Shown here: in pieces, positions 41,772 through 50,005 of the stretch
Position numbering within the stretch: position 1 is the stretch's first letter
How the letters are laid out: every line of letters starts with the position of its first letter
Assembly: GCA_023446155.1 (NCBI GenBank)
Contig: JAEXIT010000004.1
Location: forward strand, 310,001-374,000
Direction of reading: 5' to 3'
DNA from: Bacteroidota bacterium
GTDB lineage: Bacteria > Bacteroidota > Bacteroidia > Flavobacteriales > Flavobacteriaceae
Length of the DNA: 64,000 bases
The notes under the pieces: generated by a model
The model's input: the letters and a program-made list of their open reading frames with translations, nothing else
Databases searched by the model: none
Told to the model about the DNA's origin: nothing
Position numbers and translations under genes: made by a program

Positions 41772-44042
41772 ATGAAAAATTTTAAAAATAGCTTCTTTTA
41801 TGTCGGCGTATTAGGAGTCGCTTTCGCGGCCATGTATTGGACTGTCCAAAACGGAAAGGTGCTGGAAGCAGGTCGACATATTGTACTGCCTAACTCTGGA
41901 AATAGTCAATGGCAGGAATTTTTGTCATCACTAATTCATAATCTGACACATCCATTAGCCATTTTATTAGCACAAATTGTGACCATTGTTTTTGTGGCGC
42001 GTTTGTTTGGAGAGTTATGTAAAAAAATTGGACAACCAATGGTTATTGGTGAAATCCTAGCCGGTATCGTTTTGGGACCATCACTTGTAGGAACCTATTT
42101 TCCGGAGTTTTCCAATTTGTTATTCCCGGAAGCATCACTCGGAAATTTGCAGTTCCTGAGTCAAATCGGATTAATCCTTTTTATGTTTGTGGTCGGGATG
42201 GAGCTCGACCTGAAAGTACTACAAAATAAAGCTAAAGAAGCCGTTGTTATCAGTCATGCGAGTATCGTGATTCCGTTCACGCTCGGTATGGTACTGGCCT
42301 ATTTTATTTACACCCAATTTGCCCCGGATGGTGTGGAATTCCTCTCTTTTGCATTGTTTACCGGTATCGCAATGAGTATTACTGCCTTCCCGGTATTGGC
42401 GCGTATTGTACAGGAAAGAGGATTACACCGAACCAAACTTGGTGCCATGGTAATTACTTGTGCTGCGGCCGATGATATCACAGCCTGGTGTATTCTGGCA
42501 GCGGTAATCGCAATTGTAAAGGCCGGCTCGTTTTTAAGTTCCTTATATATTATAGCACTTGCGATTATTTATGTGATTTTGATGCTTAAAGTGGTACGAC
42601 CATTCCTAAAAAGAATCGGAGATTTGTACACGAGTAAAGAAAGTATTACGAAATCGGTTGTGGCTATATTTTTCCTGACGTTATTAATTTCGTCCTATGC
42701 TACAGAGGTAATCGGGATTCACGCTTTATTCGGAGCCTTTATGGCCGGAGCAATTATGCCGGACAATATGCGTTTTCGAAATATCTTTATCGAAAAAGTT
42801 GAGGACGTTTCGCAGGTAATGTTATTACCATTGTTCTTCGTTTTTACCGGATTACGAACACAAATCGGACTTTTGGATGATCCGTATTTATGGAAAATCT
42901 GTGGTTTGATTGTATTGGTAGCGGTGGTTGGAAAATTTGTCGGAAGTACCATTACGGCCAAATTTGTGGGTCAGAACTGGCGCGATAGTTTGATGATTGG
43001 TGCACTGATGAATACCAGGGGATTGATGGAATTGGTGGTGCTAAATATCGGGTATGATTTGGGAGTCCTGAAACCGGAAATCTTTGCAATGATGGTTATT
43101 ATGGCTTTGGCTACAACTCTGATGACAGGGCCGGCTTTAGATTTGATCAATTATATATTCAAGACCAAAGATGAAATTGTCCCGGCTGAAATTAGTCAGG
43201 TAAGTAAATATAAGGTATTGGTGTCGTTCGATACGCCTGAAGAAGGAAAAGGTTTGTTGCGACTTGCGAATACTTTTGTTAAAAAAATGAAGAAGAATGC
43301 GATGGTTACAGCCATGCACATTCCGTCGAGTAATGAAGTACATCCGTTTAATGTGGAGGAGTTCGAAGAACAGTGTTTTAAACCGGTATTAGCCGAATCG
43401 AAAGAGTTAAAACAGAAAGTGACGACCTTGTTTAAAACCTCAACCGATGTGGATTCGGATATTATTGAAGTGTCCAATAAAGGTGAGTTTGACTTGGTTT
43501 TGGTCGCCTTGGGGCAATCTATTTTTGAAGGAACATTATTGGGTAAGATTCTTGGATTTACAACGCGTATCATCAATCCGGAGAACTTGTTGAATAAGTT
43601 TACCGGTAAGGAAAAGTTATTCGAAAATTCGCCGTTTGACGAGCGTACCGAACAAATTCTGGCAAAAACGGAAGTGCCGGTAGGGGTGTTGGTAAACAAG
43701 AATTTTGAAAAAGCCGATCGCGTTTTTGTAACCTTGTTTGACGATACCGATGCTTTTCTAATCGATTACGCGCAAAAGCTTATCGCAAATGTCGAATCAC
43801 AGGTAACGGTTTTGGACGTGGTTGGGAATATTAAAAACAATGCGACAATCAAAGAAGGTATCCGTGCGATCGAACAACAGGCGCCGAATCATATTAAGTT
43901 GCTAAACGAACGTAAAATTGAAAAGGAATTTTTACAAGATCAGGATTTAATGATCATTAGTGTTGACAGCTGGAAAAAACTGGTGGAATCCCGAAGTACC
44001 TGGCTCAATAATACGCCTTCCTTATTAATTCTGAAACCTTAA
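41772..44042 (+). CDS. Cation:proton antiporter (CPA2) with C-terminal cytosolic domain
   Basis: This 756-residue protein has an N-terminal hydrophobic lead helix and then 12-13 CPA2-type helices. They include the MVIGEILAGIVLGPSLVG segment near 85-102 and ITCAAADDITAWC near 226-238, which carries the Asp-Asp ion-binding pair of electrogenic antiporters. From about residue 470 a soluble domain with two USP-like halves follows (for example SFDTPEEGKGLLRLANTF), probably a regulatory nucleotide- or ion-sensing part. It exchanges Na+ or K+ for protons. It stands alone, downstream of the LytTR gene. Confidence 0.88.
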   Translation: MKNFKNSFFYVGVLGVAFAAMYWTVQNGKVLEAGRHIVLPNSGNSQWQEFLSSLIHNLTHPLAILLAQIVTIVFVARLFGELCKKIGQPMVIGEILAGIVLGPSLVGTYFPEFSNLLFPEASLGNLQFLSQIGLILFMFVVGMELDLKVLQNKAKEAVVISHASIVIPFTLGMVLAYFIYTQFAPDGVEFLSFALFTGIAMSITAFPVLARIVQERGLHRTKLGAMVITCAAADDITAWCILAAVIAIVKAGSFLSSLYIIALAIIYVILMLKVVRPFLKRIGDLYTSKESITKSVVAIFFLTLLISSYATEVIGIHALFGAFMAGAIMPDNMRFRNIFIEKVEDVSQVMLLPLFFVFTGLRTQIGLLDDPYLWKICGLIVLVAVVGKFVGSTITAKFVGQNWRDSLMIGALMNTRGLMELVVLNIGYDLGVLKPEIFAMMVIMALATTLMTGPALDLINYIFKTKDEIVPAEISQVSKYKVLVSFDTPEEGKGLLRLANTFVKKMKKNAMVTAMHIPSSNEVHPFNVEEFEEQCFKPVLAESKELKQKVTTLFKTSTDVDSDIIEVSNKGEFDLVLVALGQSIFEGTLLGKILGFTTRIINPENLLNKFTGKEKLFENSPFDERTEQILAKTEVPVGVLVNKNFEKADRVFVTLFDDTDAFLIDYAQKLIANVESQVTVLDVVGNIKNNATIKEGIRAIEQQAPNHIKLLNERKIEKEFLQDQDLMIISVDSWKKLVESRSTWLNNTPSLLILKP

Positions 44043-44079
44043 AAAGAAGTTAAGAATTTAAATTACCGTTGGCAAATTG

Positions 44080-44087
44080 TATCTTTG
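44080..44087 (+). promoter_or_regulatory. Putative -7 element (TATCTTTG) of the HMA-AraC regulator gene
   Basis: TATCTTTG matches TAnnTTTG and ends 16 bp before the ATG at 44104. Confidence 0.5.
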
Positions 44088-44103
44088 ACAGTAAATTTAT
44101 ACT

Positions 44104-44664
44104 ATGAAAATAGCTGTTAAAAATATGGTTTGCCAACGTTGCGTTTTGGCGGTTACCCAAATCCTGGATCAAATGGAGCTTCCATACCAACAGGTTACAA
44201 TGGGGGAGGTTACACTGGCCGATTCGGTTCCGGAGTCGCAGTTGCAACAGTTTTCGGACGCTTTGGTAGCAATCGGTTTCGAGATTATTGACGACAAACG
44301 CAAGCAGCTTATCGAAAAGGTGAAAACCACAATTATTAATTTTATTCACCACGATCAGGAAAAAACAAAACTGACCTTATCGGAGTTTCTATCCGATAAA
44401 GTACAATACGATTATAATTATCTAAGTAGTCTTTTTTCGGAAATGGAAGGAATAACAATCGAAAAATACCTGATCCACCAAAAGATCGAAAAGGTAAAAG
44501 AACTGATCGTTTACGATGAATTGTCGTTAAAGCAAATCGCCGATCTGTTAGGGTATAGCAGTGTGGCGTATCTGAGCAATCAGTTTAAAAAAGTAACGGG
44601 TCTCACACCGTCGCACTTTAAAAATATCCGTTCGGAAAAACGAATTCCGTTGGATAAAGTGTAA
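44104..44664 (+). CDS. HMA-domain/AraC helix-turn-helix fusion regulator, probably copper-responsive
   Basis: This 186-residue protein joins two parts. Residues 1-70 form a heavy-metal-associated fold with the C-x2-C metal motif VKNMVCQRCVLA (C10, C13). Residues about 90-180 form an AraC-type double helix-turn-helix (LSEFLSDKVQYDYNYLSSLF and LKQIADLLGYSSVAYLSNQF). The next genes are a copper ATPase and a copper chaperone-like protein, so this is very likely a metal-sensing activator of that operon. Metal identity and activation are inferred; domain identity is seen. Confidence 0.85.
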   Translation: MKIAVKNMVCQRCVLAVTQILDQMELPYQQVTMGEVTLADSVPESQLQQFSDALVAIGFEIIDDKRKQLIEKVKTTIINFIHHDQEKTKLTLSEFLSDKVQYDYNYLSSLFSEMEGITIEKYLIHQKIEKVKELIVYDELSLKQIADLLGYSSVAYLSNQFKKVTGLTPSHFKNIRSEKRIPLDKV

Positions 44665-44716
44665 ATCTTACAACTCCATTATAAAATTCTACAATAATTT
44701 TTTACGTATTCCGGTC

Positions 44717-44724
44717 TAACTTTG
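44717..44724 (+). promoter_or_regulatory. Putative -7 element (TAACTTTG) of copA
   Basis: TAACTTTG fits TAnnTTTG and lies 22 bp before the copA ATG at 44747. The absence of a clear -33 TTG suggests activator dependence. Confidence 0.5.
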
Positions 44725-44746
44725 TTCTAACAAAACAAATACCGAT

Positions 44747-46951
44747 ATGGAAGCAATCACTAAAAACTTTCCGGTCACCGGGATGACTTGTGCCTCATGT
44801 GCAGTGAGTGTGGAGAGTATGTTGAAACATCAGAAAGGTGTTATCGACGCGGCGGTTAATTATGCGAATGCCTCCGCAAAAGTAGAATACGATTCAAGTG
44901 TCGCTTCACTCGACGATTTTAAAAAGGCCATGCAGGCTATTGGTTACGATATGATCATTGAAGATGATGTAAACGTAAACGAAGTGCTGGAAGCACAGCA
45001 ACAAAATCACTACGACGAACTTAAAAAGAAAACGATAGGTGCCTCACTGTTAACGCTTCCGGTTTTTATAATCGGGATGTTTTTTATGGATATGCCTTAT
45101 GGAAATGAAATCATGTGGTTTTTTGCCACTCCGGTTTTGTTTTGGTACGGAAAAGATTTCTTTATCAATGCCTGGAAACAGTTACGAAACCGTTCGGCCA
45201 ATATGGATACATTGGTCGCATTGAGTACCGGTATAGCTTATATTTTTAGTGTTTTTAATACCCTTTTTGCCGATTTCTGGCACGAAAGAGGACTACATGC
45301 GCATGTTTATTTTGAAGCGGCTACTGTGGTAATTGCATTTATTTTGCTGGGAAAATTACTGGAAGAAAAAGCCAAAGGAAATACGGCTTCGGCGATAAAA
45401 AAATTGATGGGATTGCAACCGAAAACGGTAACGGTGGTAAAAGATAACGGTGAATTTATGGAAGCACCCATCGAATCAATTGTGTTTGATGATTTGATCT
45501 TGGTTAAACCCGGAGAAAAAATTGCGGTAGATGGGGAGGTGGTTTCCGGTAGTTCGTTTGTAGACGAAAGTATGATTTCCGGAGAACCAATCCCGGTCGA
45601 AAAGGGAATCGGAACGACAGTTTTTGCCGGAACACTTAATCAGAAAGGAAGTTTGCAATTCCGCGCCCGAAAAGTAGGTGGGGATACGTTACTCGCACAT
45701 ATTATTAAAATGGTGCAGAATGCACAGGGGAGTAAAGCGCCGGTTCAAAAACTGGTCGATAAAATCGCCGGGATATTTGTGCCGATTGTAGTCGGAATTT
45801 CTATCCTGACTTTAATCATATGGTTGATTTTTGGAGGTGAAAACGGATTTACTCAGGGATTAATGGCCATGGTTACGGTATTGGTAATTGCTTGTCCGTG
45901 TGCTTTGGGACTGGCCACGCCTACTGCCATTATGGTCGGTGTTGGAAAAGGTGCCGAACAAGGTATTCTGATTAAAGATGCTGAAAGTCTGGAATTGGCT
46001 CAGAAAGTGGATACGATCATTTTGGATAAAACGGGAACGATTACCGAAGGAAAACCAAAAGTGACGGCTACAAAATGGTTGCACGATAATACAGCCCAAG
46101 CATCAGTATTAAAATCGATTGAAAAACAATCCGAACATCCACTGGCACAGGCGGTGGTTGCAGAATTTACCTCACTGGCGACAGTTACTCTGGATCATTT
46201 TGAGAGTATAACCGGTTTTGGTGTAAAAGCAATTGCCGGTGGTGAAACGTATTTTATAGGAAATCAGAAACTGATGGAACATGAAAACATTCGCATTTCA
46301 AAGGAATTACAACAGTTTGCAGACGATTATTACCAAAAAGCGGCTACCGTATTGTTTTTTGGTTCGGCTCAGGAAGTACTGGCTATAATTGCAGTTCAGG
46401 ATGCGATTAAACCAACTTCGGTACAGGCTATCGAAACATTACAACGCGACGGTATCGAAGTGATTATGCTAACCGGGGATAATGAAGCAACCGCGGCTTC
46501 CGTTTCCGGAGAACTCAATATTAAACGATACAAAGCGGGGGTATTACCACAGGATAAATCGGAATTTGTAAAACAATTGCAAAGTGAAGGCCGCGTGGTG
46601 GCTATGGTTGGTGACGGAATCAACGATAGCGCGGCGTTGGCTCAGGCGAATGTGAGTATTGCAATGGGAAAAGGATCGGATATTGCGATGGATGTGGCAC
46701 ATATGACGATCATTTCGTCCGATCTGAAAAAAATACCGGTGGCGATTCACCTGTCCAAACAAACTGTAAAAACGATCCGACAAAATCTGTTTTGGGCGTT
46801 TATCTATAACGTGATCGGAATTCCGATTGCCGCCGGCGTATTGTTCCCTATCAATGGATTTTTATTAAACCCGATGATTGCCGGAGCGGCTATGGCGATG
46901 AGTTCCGTAAGTGTGGTGAGCAACAGTTTACTTTTAAAATTTAAAAAATAA
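44747..46951 (+). CDS. copA: Copper-exporting P1B-type ATPase
   Basis: This 734-residue protein has one N-terminal HMA domain with TGMTCASCAV (C15, C18) and eight helices. CPCALGLATPTAIMVG near 383 is the CPC transmembrane metal site of Cu(I) exporters, DKTGTITEGKP near 425 the phosphorylation site, and GDGINDSAAL the hinge. It exports excess Cu(I) from the cytoplasm, unlike the CcoI-type ATPase at 28.6 kb. It is preceded by the HMA-AraC regulator and followed after 5 bp by a CopZ-like protein. Ag+ transport is an equal possibility. Confidence 0.93.
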   Translation: MEAITKNFPVTGMTCASCAVSVESMLKHQKGVIDAAVNYANASAKVEYDSSVASLDDFKKAMQAIGYDMIIEDDVNVNEVLEAQQQNHYDELKKKTIGASLLTLPVFIIGMFFMDMPYGNEIMWFFATPVLFWYGKDFFINAWKQLRNRSANMDTLVALSTGIAYIFSVFNTLFADFWHERGLHAHVYFEAATVVIAFILLGKLLEEKAKGNTASAIKKLMGLQPKTVTVVKDNGEFMEAPIESIVFDDLILVKPGEKIAVDGEVVSGSSFVDESMISGEPIPVEKGIGTTVFAGTLNQKGSLQFRARKVGGDTLLAHIIKMVQNAQGSKAPVQKLVDKIAGIFVPIVVGISILTLIIWLIFGGENGFTQGLMAMVTVLVIACPCALGLATPTAIMVGVGKGAEQGILIKDAESLELAQKVDTIILDKTGTITEGKPKVTATKWLHDNTAQASVLKSIEKQSEHPLAQAVVAEFTSLATVTLDHFESITGFGVKAIAGGETYFIGNQKLMEHENIRISKELQQFADDYYQKAATVLFFGSAQEVLAIIAVQDAIKPTSVQAIETLQRDGIEVIMLTGDNEATAASVSGELNIKRYKAGVLPQDKSEFVKQLQSEGRVVAMVGDGINDSAALAQANVSIAMGKGSDIAMDVAHMTIISSDLKKIPVAIHLSKQTVKTIRQNLFWAFIYNVIGIPIAAGVLFPINGFLLNPMIAGAAMAMSSVSVVSNSLLLKFKK

Positions 46952-46956
46952 ATACA

Positions 46957-47172
46957 ATGAAAACAATGAAATTTAAAACCAATATTAAATGTGCCGGATG
47001 TATCGAAAAAGTAACTCCGGTGTTAAATCCGCTTGTCGGTTCGGATAACTGGAAAGTAGATACCGAAAATCCGCAAAAGATCCTGACGATTAACAGTGAT
47101 ACGGTTTCGGAGGCTACTTTAACGGAACAATTAAAAAATGTAGGCTATACCATTGAAAAAGTAACCGAATAA
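46957..47172 (+). CDS. HMA-domain metallochaperone (CopZ-like)
   Basis: This 71-residue protein is a single heavy-metal-associated domain with the metal motif TNIKCAGCIEKV (C12, C15). It would carry Cu(I) to the ATPase or buffer copper. The start lies 5 bp after the copA stop. It stops before the bidirectional terminator at 47232. Confidence 0.85.
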   Translation: MKTMKFKTNIKCAGCIEKVTPVLNPLVGSDNWKVDTENPQKILTINSDTVSEATLTEQLKNVGYTIEKVTE

Positions 47173-47231
47173 AAAAACACCTGTCAGTCTTTTATAGTCC
47201 AACAAGTGTCTTCTAATACTCTTTAATTTGT

Positions 47232-47267
47232 ACACCTGATCTGTTTTAAAAGGGATCAGGTGTTTTT
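47232..47267. terminator. Bidirectional terminator between copZ-like and M28 peptidase genes
   Basis: ACACCTGATC (47232-47241) and GATCAGGTGT (47254-47263) pair across a 12-base loop, with a T run after on plus and A-rich sequence before. It serves both convergent genes. Confidence 0.85.
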
Positions 47268-47275
47268 ATTTTGAA

Positions 47276-48298
47276 TTATTCACCGTTTTTATCTACTACG
47301 ATACGGTTAGGGCGATTGGCCAGTTCCCAAGCGGTAGCAAAAGCCAATTTGGCTCTTTTTTCCAGTAAATCGTATTCGATTTTGTCCGGAGTGTCACCCG
47401 GCTGGTGGTAATCTTCGTGAACGCCATTAAAGAAAAAGATCGCCGGTACGCCGTGTTTGGCGAAGTTATAATGGTCGGAACGGAAATAAATTTGTTCCGG
47501 ATCATTTCGGTCGTTGTATTTGTAATCCAATAACAGATTTACATATTTTTTATTGGCTTCTTCGTTGATGTTATGCAAATCGGTACTCAAACGGTCGGAA
47601 CCGATCACATATACATAATTACCATTGTCTTTGTGCGCCGGATCACGTCGTCCGATCATATCGATATTGATATCGGCAATCGTATTTTTTAACGGAAATA
47701 GAGGATGCTCGGAATAGTATCGGGATCCGTGTAGTCCGTGTTCTTCTCCGGTGACATGTAGGAAAAGAATCGAACGTTTGGGTCCGTGGCCGGCTTTTTT
47801 AGCGTCTATAAATGCCTGAGCAATCTCCAGTAGGGCAACAGTTCCGGAACCATCATCGTCGGCACCATTGTAAATCTCTCCGTTTTTCATCCCTACGTGA
47901 TCATAGTGTGCGGAAATCACCAATACCTCCTCCGGTTTTTCAGAACCTTCAATATAGGCCCAGATATTTTCGGAATCGTTCAGTTTCGGACTAAAAGGGC
48001 GTGCCATAAATTCGGATGGGACTTTCTGGTAAAAACCATCAGCTCCTTTCGGAAAGGAAATCCCCATTTTTTTATACTCGGCAATCAGGTATTCACCGGC
48101 TTTTTTCTGTCCCGGTGTCCCGGTATCTCGTCCCTGCATCTCGTCGGAAGCTACAATATAGAGGTGCTTTTTTAGCTCATCCTTATTAATTGTATTCATA
48201 TACTTGGATACATAATCCTTGGAAGACGTATTCTTCTGAGGGGAACAGCTGCTTAAAAACAGAGAAAGTGCGAAGCCGCAAAGCAATATTTTTTTCAT
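47276..48298 (-). CDS. M28-family zinc metallopeptidase, lipoprotein
   Basis: This 340-residue protein has a lipoprotein leader (LFLSSC, lipid C18). The M28 zinc ligands can be read in order: SAHYDHVGM (His), NGADDDGSGT (Asp), VTGEEHGLHGS (catalytic Glu and ligand Glu), NIDMIGR (Asp) and a late HxDxxxxH-like SDHYNFA segment. Family members are aminopeptidases or glutaminyl cyclases; the motif order fits an aminopeptidase. Lipid anchoring puts it in the periplasm or on the surface. It is a single gene. Confidence 0.88.
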   Translation of the reverse strand: MKKILLCGFALSLFLSSCSPQKNTSSKDYVSKYMNTINKDELKKHLYIVASDEMQGRDTGTPGQKKAGEYLIAEYKKMGISFPKGADGFYQKVPSEFMARPFSPKLNDSENIWAYIEGSEKPEEVLVISAHYDHVGMKNGEIYNGADDDGSGTVALLEIAQAFIDAKKAGHGPKRSILFLHVTGEEHGLHGSRYYSEHPLFPLKNTIADINIDMIGRRDPAHKDNGNYVYVIGSDRLSTDLHNINEEANKKYVNLLLDYKYNDRNDPEQIYFRSDHYNFAKHGVPAIFFFNGVHEDYHQPGDTPDKIEYDLLEKRAKLAFATAWELANRPNRIVVDKNGE

Positions 48299-48420
48299 TG
48301 GTTTTGGAGTTGTAGGTTGTATGCTAATTTATATGTAGCCTAAAATACTATTTTGTTTCAATTAAAAATTAAAATTTATTTATTATTTATTTTTATGGTT
48401 AAAAAAATGAGTAATAAATA

Positions 48421-49083
48421 TTAATCAAAACATTCCATTAGTAATAAGTCACCGGATTGATGTTCGATACAGACCAAACCGTCTTCATTGACGTGATTGC
48501 TGCTTCCGGTGCGATAGCCAATGGTTAGGGTATCGTTTTGTAACGGATAAAACAGGTTTTTCGACTGGATACCCTGTACGGTTCCGATTGGAATTAAGGA
48601 AAGTATCGTATCGGCCGGATACCATTTTTCAAACTTTTTTGGCAATAGGAATATTTTGGAATGATCATCTAGGATGACAATCTTAAGCAGGTTGCGGTAG
48701 CGGATAATATTGGTGATGTTGCTAATGGTATGGTCGGCTCTTTTTCCGGTGGCCCAAACCACGTTAACAGCCGGTATTTTTCGTTCGATCAGATAGTCGA
48801 AGGCTTTTTCAAGATCGGTTTTGTCCTGGTCGGGTGTATGAATGATCTCAATCGGATATTGGGTTTGTCGGTAAAATTCGGCATCAAAATCCCGATCGAA
48901 ATCCCCTAAGAGTACATCTACTTTGATTCCGAGATCGAGTACGCGTTCCATAGCCGAATCGAGTACGATGACTAATGGGGACCATTCCAGCAACTGTCCG
49001 AGTAGTTCGTCGTTGCAGGGTGCTCCGTTGGCAATGATTAGTGCCGGTTCCTGATCGTCGCGGACAATATGGTGTGAAGACAT
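48421..49083 (-). CDS. Thiamine pyrophosphokinase (thiamine diphosphokinase)
   Basis: The ATG at 49083 (MSSHHIVRDDQEPALIIANG) is chosen; an upstream in-frame TTG would add eight basic residues. The 220-residue enzyme has LLGDFDRDF near 61 and DQDKTDLEKAFDYL near 86, the acidic motifs that bind magnesium and ATP in the TPK family, and a C-terminal beta barrel. It makes thiamine diphosphate from thiamine and ATP. No TPP riboswitch was seen upstream. Confidence 0.88.
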   Translation of the reverse strand: MSSHHIVRDDQEPALIIANGAPCNDELLGQLLEWSPLVIVLDSAMERVLDLGIKVDVLLGDFDRDFDAEFYRQTQYPIEIIHTPDQDKTDLEKAFDYLIERKIPAVNVVWATGKRADHTISNITNIIRYRNLLKIVILDDHSKIFLLPKKFEKWYPADTILSLIPIGTVQGIQSKNLFYPLQNDTLTIGYRTGSSNHVNEDGLVCIEHQSGDLLLMECFD

Positions 49084-49130
49084 TTTTTTGCTTTTGAGTT
49101 CTTTCAAAAGTAAGCAATGATTTTAAAACA

Positions 49131-49160
49131 AAAAAGACAACCGGTGAAAGTTGTCTTTTT
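49131..49160. terminator. Terminator of the TonB receptor-DUF4249 operon
   Basis: AAAAAGACAAC and GTTGTCTTTTT form an 11-bp stem around CGGTGAAA. Read on the minus strand it ends the DUF4249 operon, 5 bp after its stop. Confidence 0.85.
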
Positions 49161-49165
49161 GATTT

Positions 49166-49981
49166 TTATTGTACCGTATAGGTGGTTTCGTCGACTTCCG
49201 ACAGGCTAAAATATCCGAGAGGATAATTGGCCTGGTTGTTTTGGTTGATCACATTTCCGCGTACGGTAGCCGGTGGTGTCTGGAACGGTCCGCCGCCGCC
49301 TTGTGCAACACTAATCAGGATGTTCATATAATTGTAATATTGTCTGGAAATCCCCATCAAACGGATGTTTACGTTGTCTGTAGCTTTCAGATCTTCGTGC
49401 GAATAAATATCGAACGTGGTATTACCCTGTACAAAACGGTCGTCGCTGGCACGAAAAACAGCCAGTGTATTATTACGCACATATCGGAATAAGTAATAAT
49501 TGTCTTCATCGCCGGGATCGTTATAAAAAGTTTTCAGTTCAATCTGATCACCGGTAAAACCTCCGTCATTTTTCTGTTCGATGTTTAGAATATTGGCCAC
49601 ACTTTTTAAGGTTTCAGTGGCTTTATACGTCACACCATTGGTAACGATGGTCAGGGTGTAGGTCTCTCCTAAAACCGGTTCGAAATTAGTACAGATATAT
49701 TCACCGGGTACGGCTTCCAAAAAGTTAAAATCGACATTGCTGCTGTTGGTTACGATCACGGTAGCTCCGGTAACTTTTGGAATTTCGGTACCAAAATAAT
49801 CGGCTGTCGTCGTTAGATAAATCACCTGATTGTTACCCGTAGTTCCTTTAACCCAGTTAAGGGCGGCATCCACAACCAATCGGGGCGGAGCGGTATCCAG
49901 TTTAACATCAACAACTTCTTCACAACTATTGAGCATCAACAGGGCGAACAGGAATGTAAAATATTTTAATATCGTTTTCAT
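49166..49981 (-). CDS. DUF4249 lipoprotein, partner of a TonB-dependent receptor
   Basis: This 271-residue protein has a lipoprotein leader (LLMLNSC, lipid C20) and the DUF4249 opening EEVVDVKLDTAPPRLVVDA. It is beta-rich throughout. DUF4249 proteins pair with TonB receptors in Bacteroidota and probably bind ligand at the outer membrane, as SusD does for SusC. The upstream TonB receptor gene is on the same strand, 24 bp away. Ligand unknown. Confidence 0.88.
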   Translation of the reverse strand: MKTILKYFTFLFALLMLNSCEEVVDVKLDTAPPRLVVDAALNWVKGTTGNNQVIYLTTTADYFGTEIPKVTGATVIVTNSSNVDFNFLEAVPGEYICTNFEPVLGETYTLTIVTNGVTYKATETLKSVANILNIEQKNDGGFTGDQIELKTFYNDPGDEDNYYLFRYVRNNTLAVFRASDDRFVQGNTTFDIYSHEDLKATDNVNIRLMGISRQYYNYMNILISVAQGGGGPFQTPPATVRGNVINQNNQANYPLGYFSLSEVDETTYTVQ

Positions 49982-50005
49982 AATGATAGAATCTTAATTG
50001 AAACT

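Noticed and set aside
48299..48420. A riboswitch near the thiamine pyrophosphokinase gene
   Set aside because: No TPP-box-like conserved pairs were seen here or upstream of 49083; this stretch is very AT-rich and lies on the wrong side of the gene.
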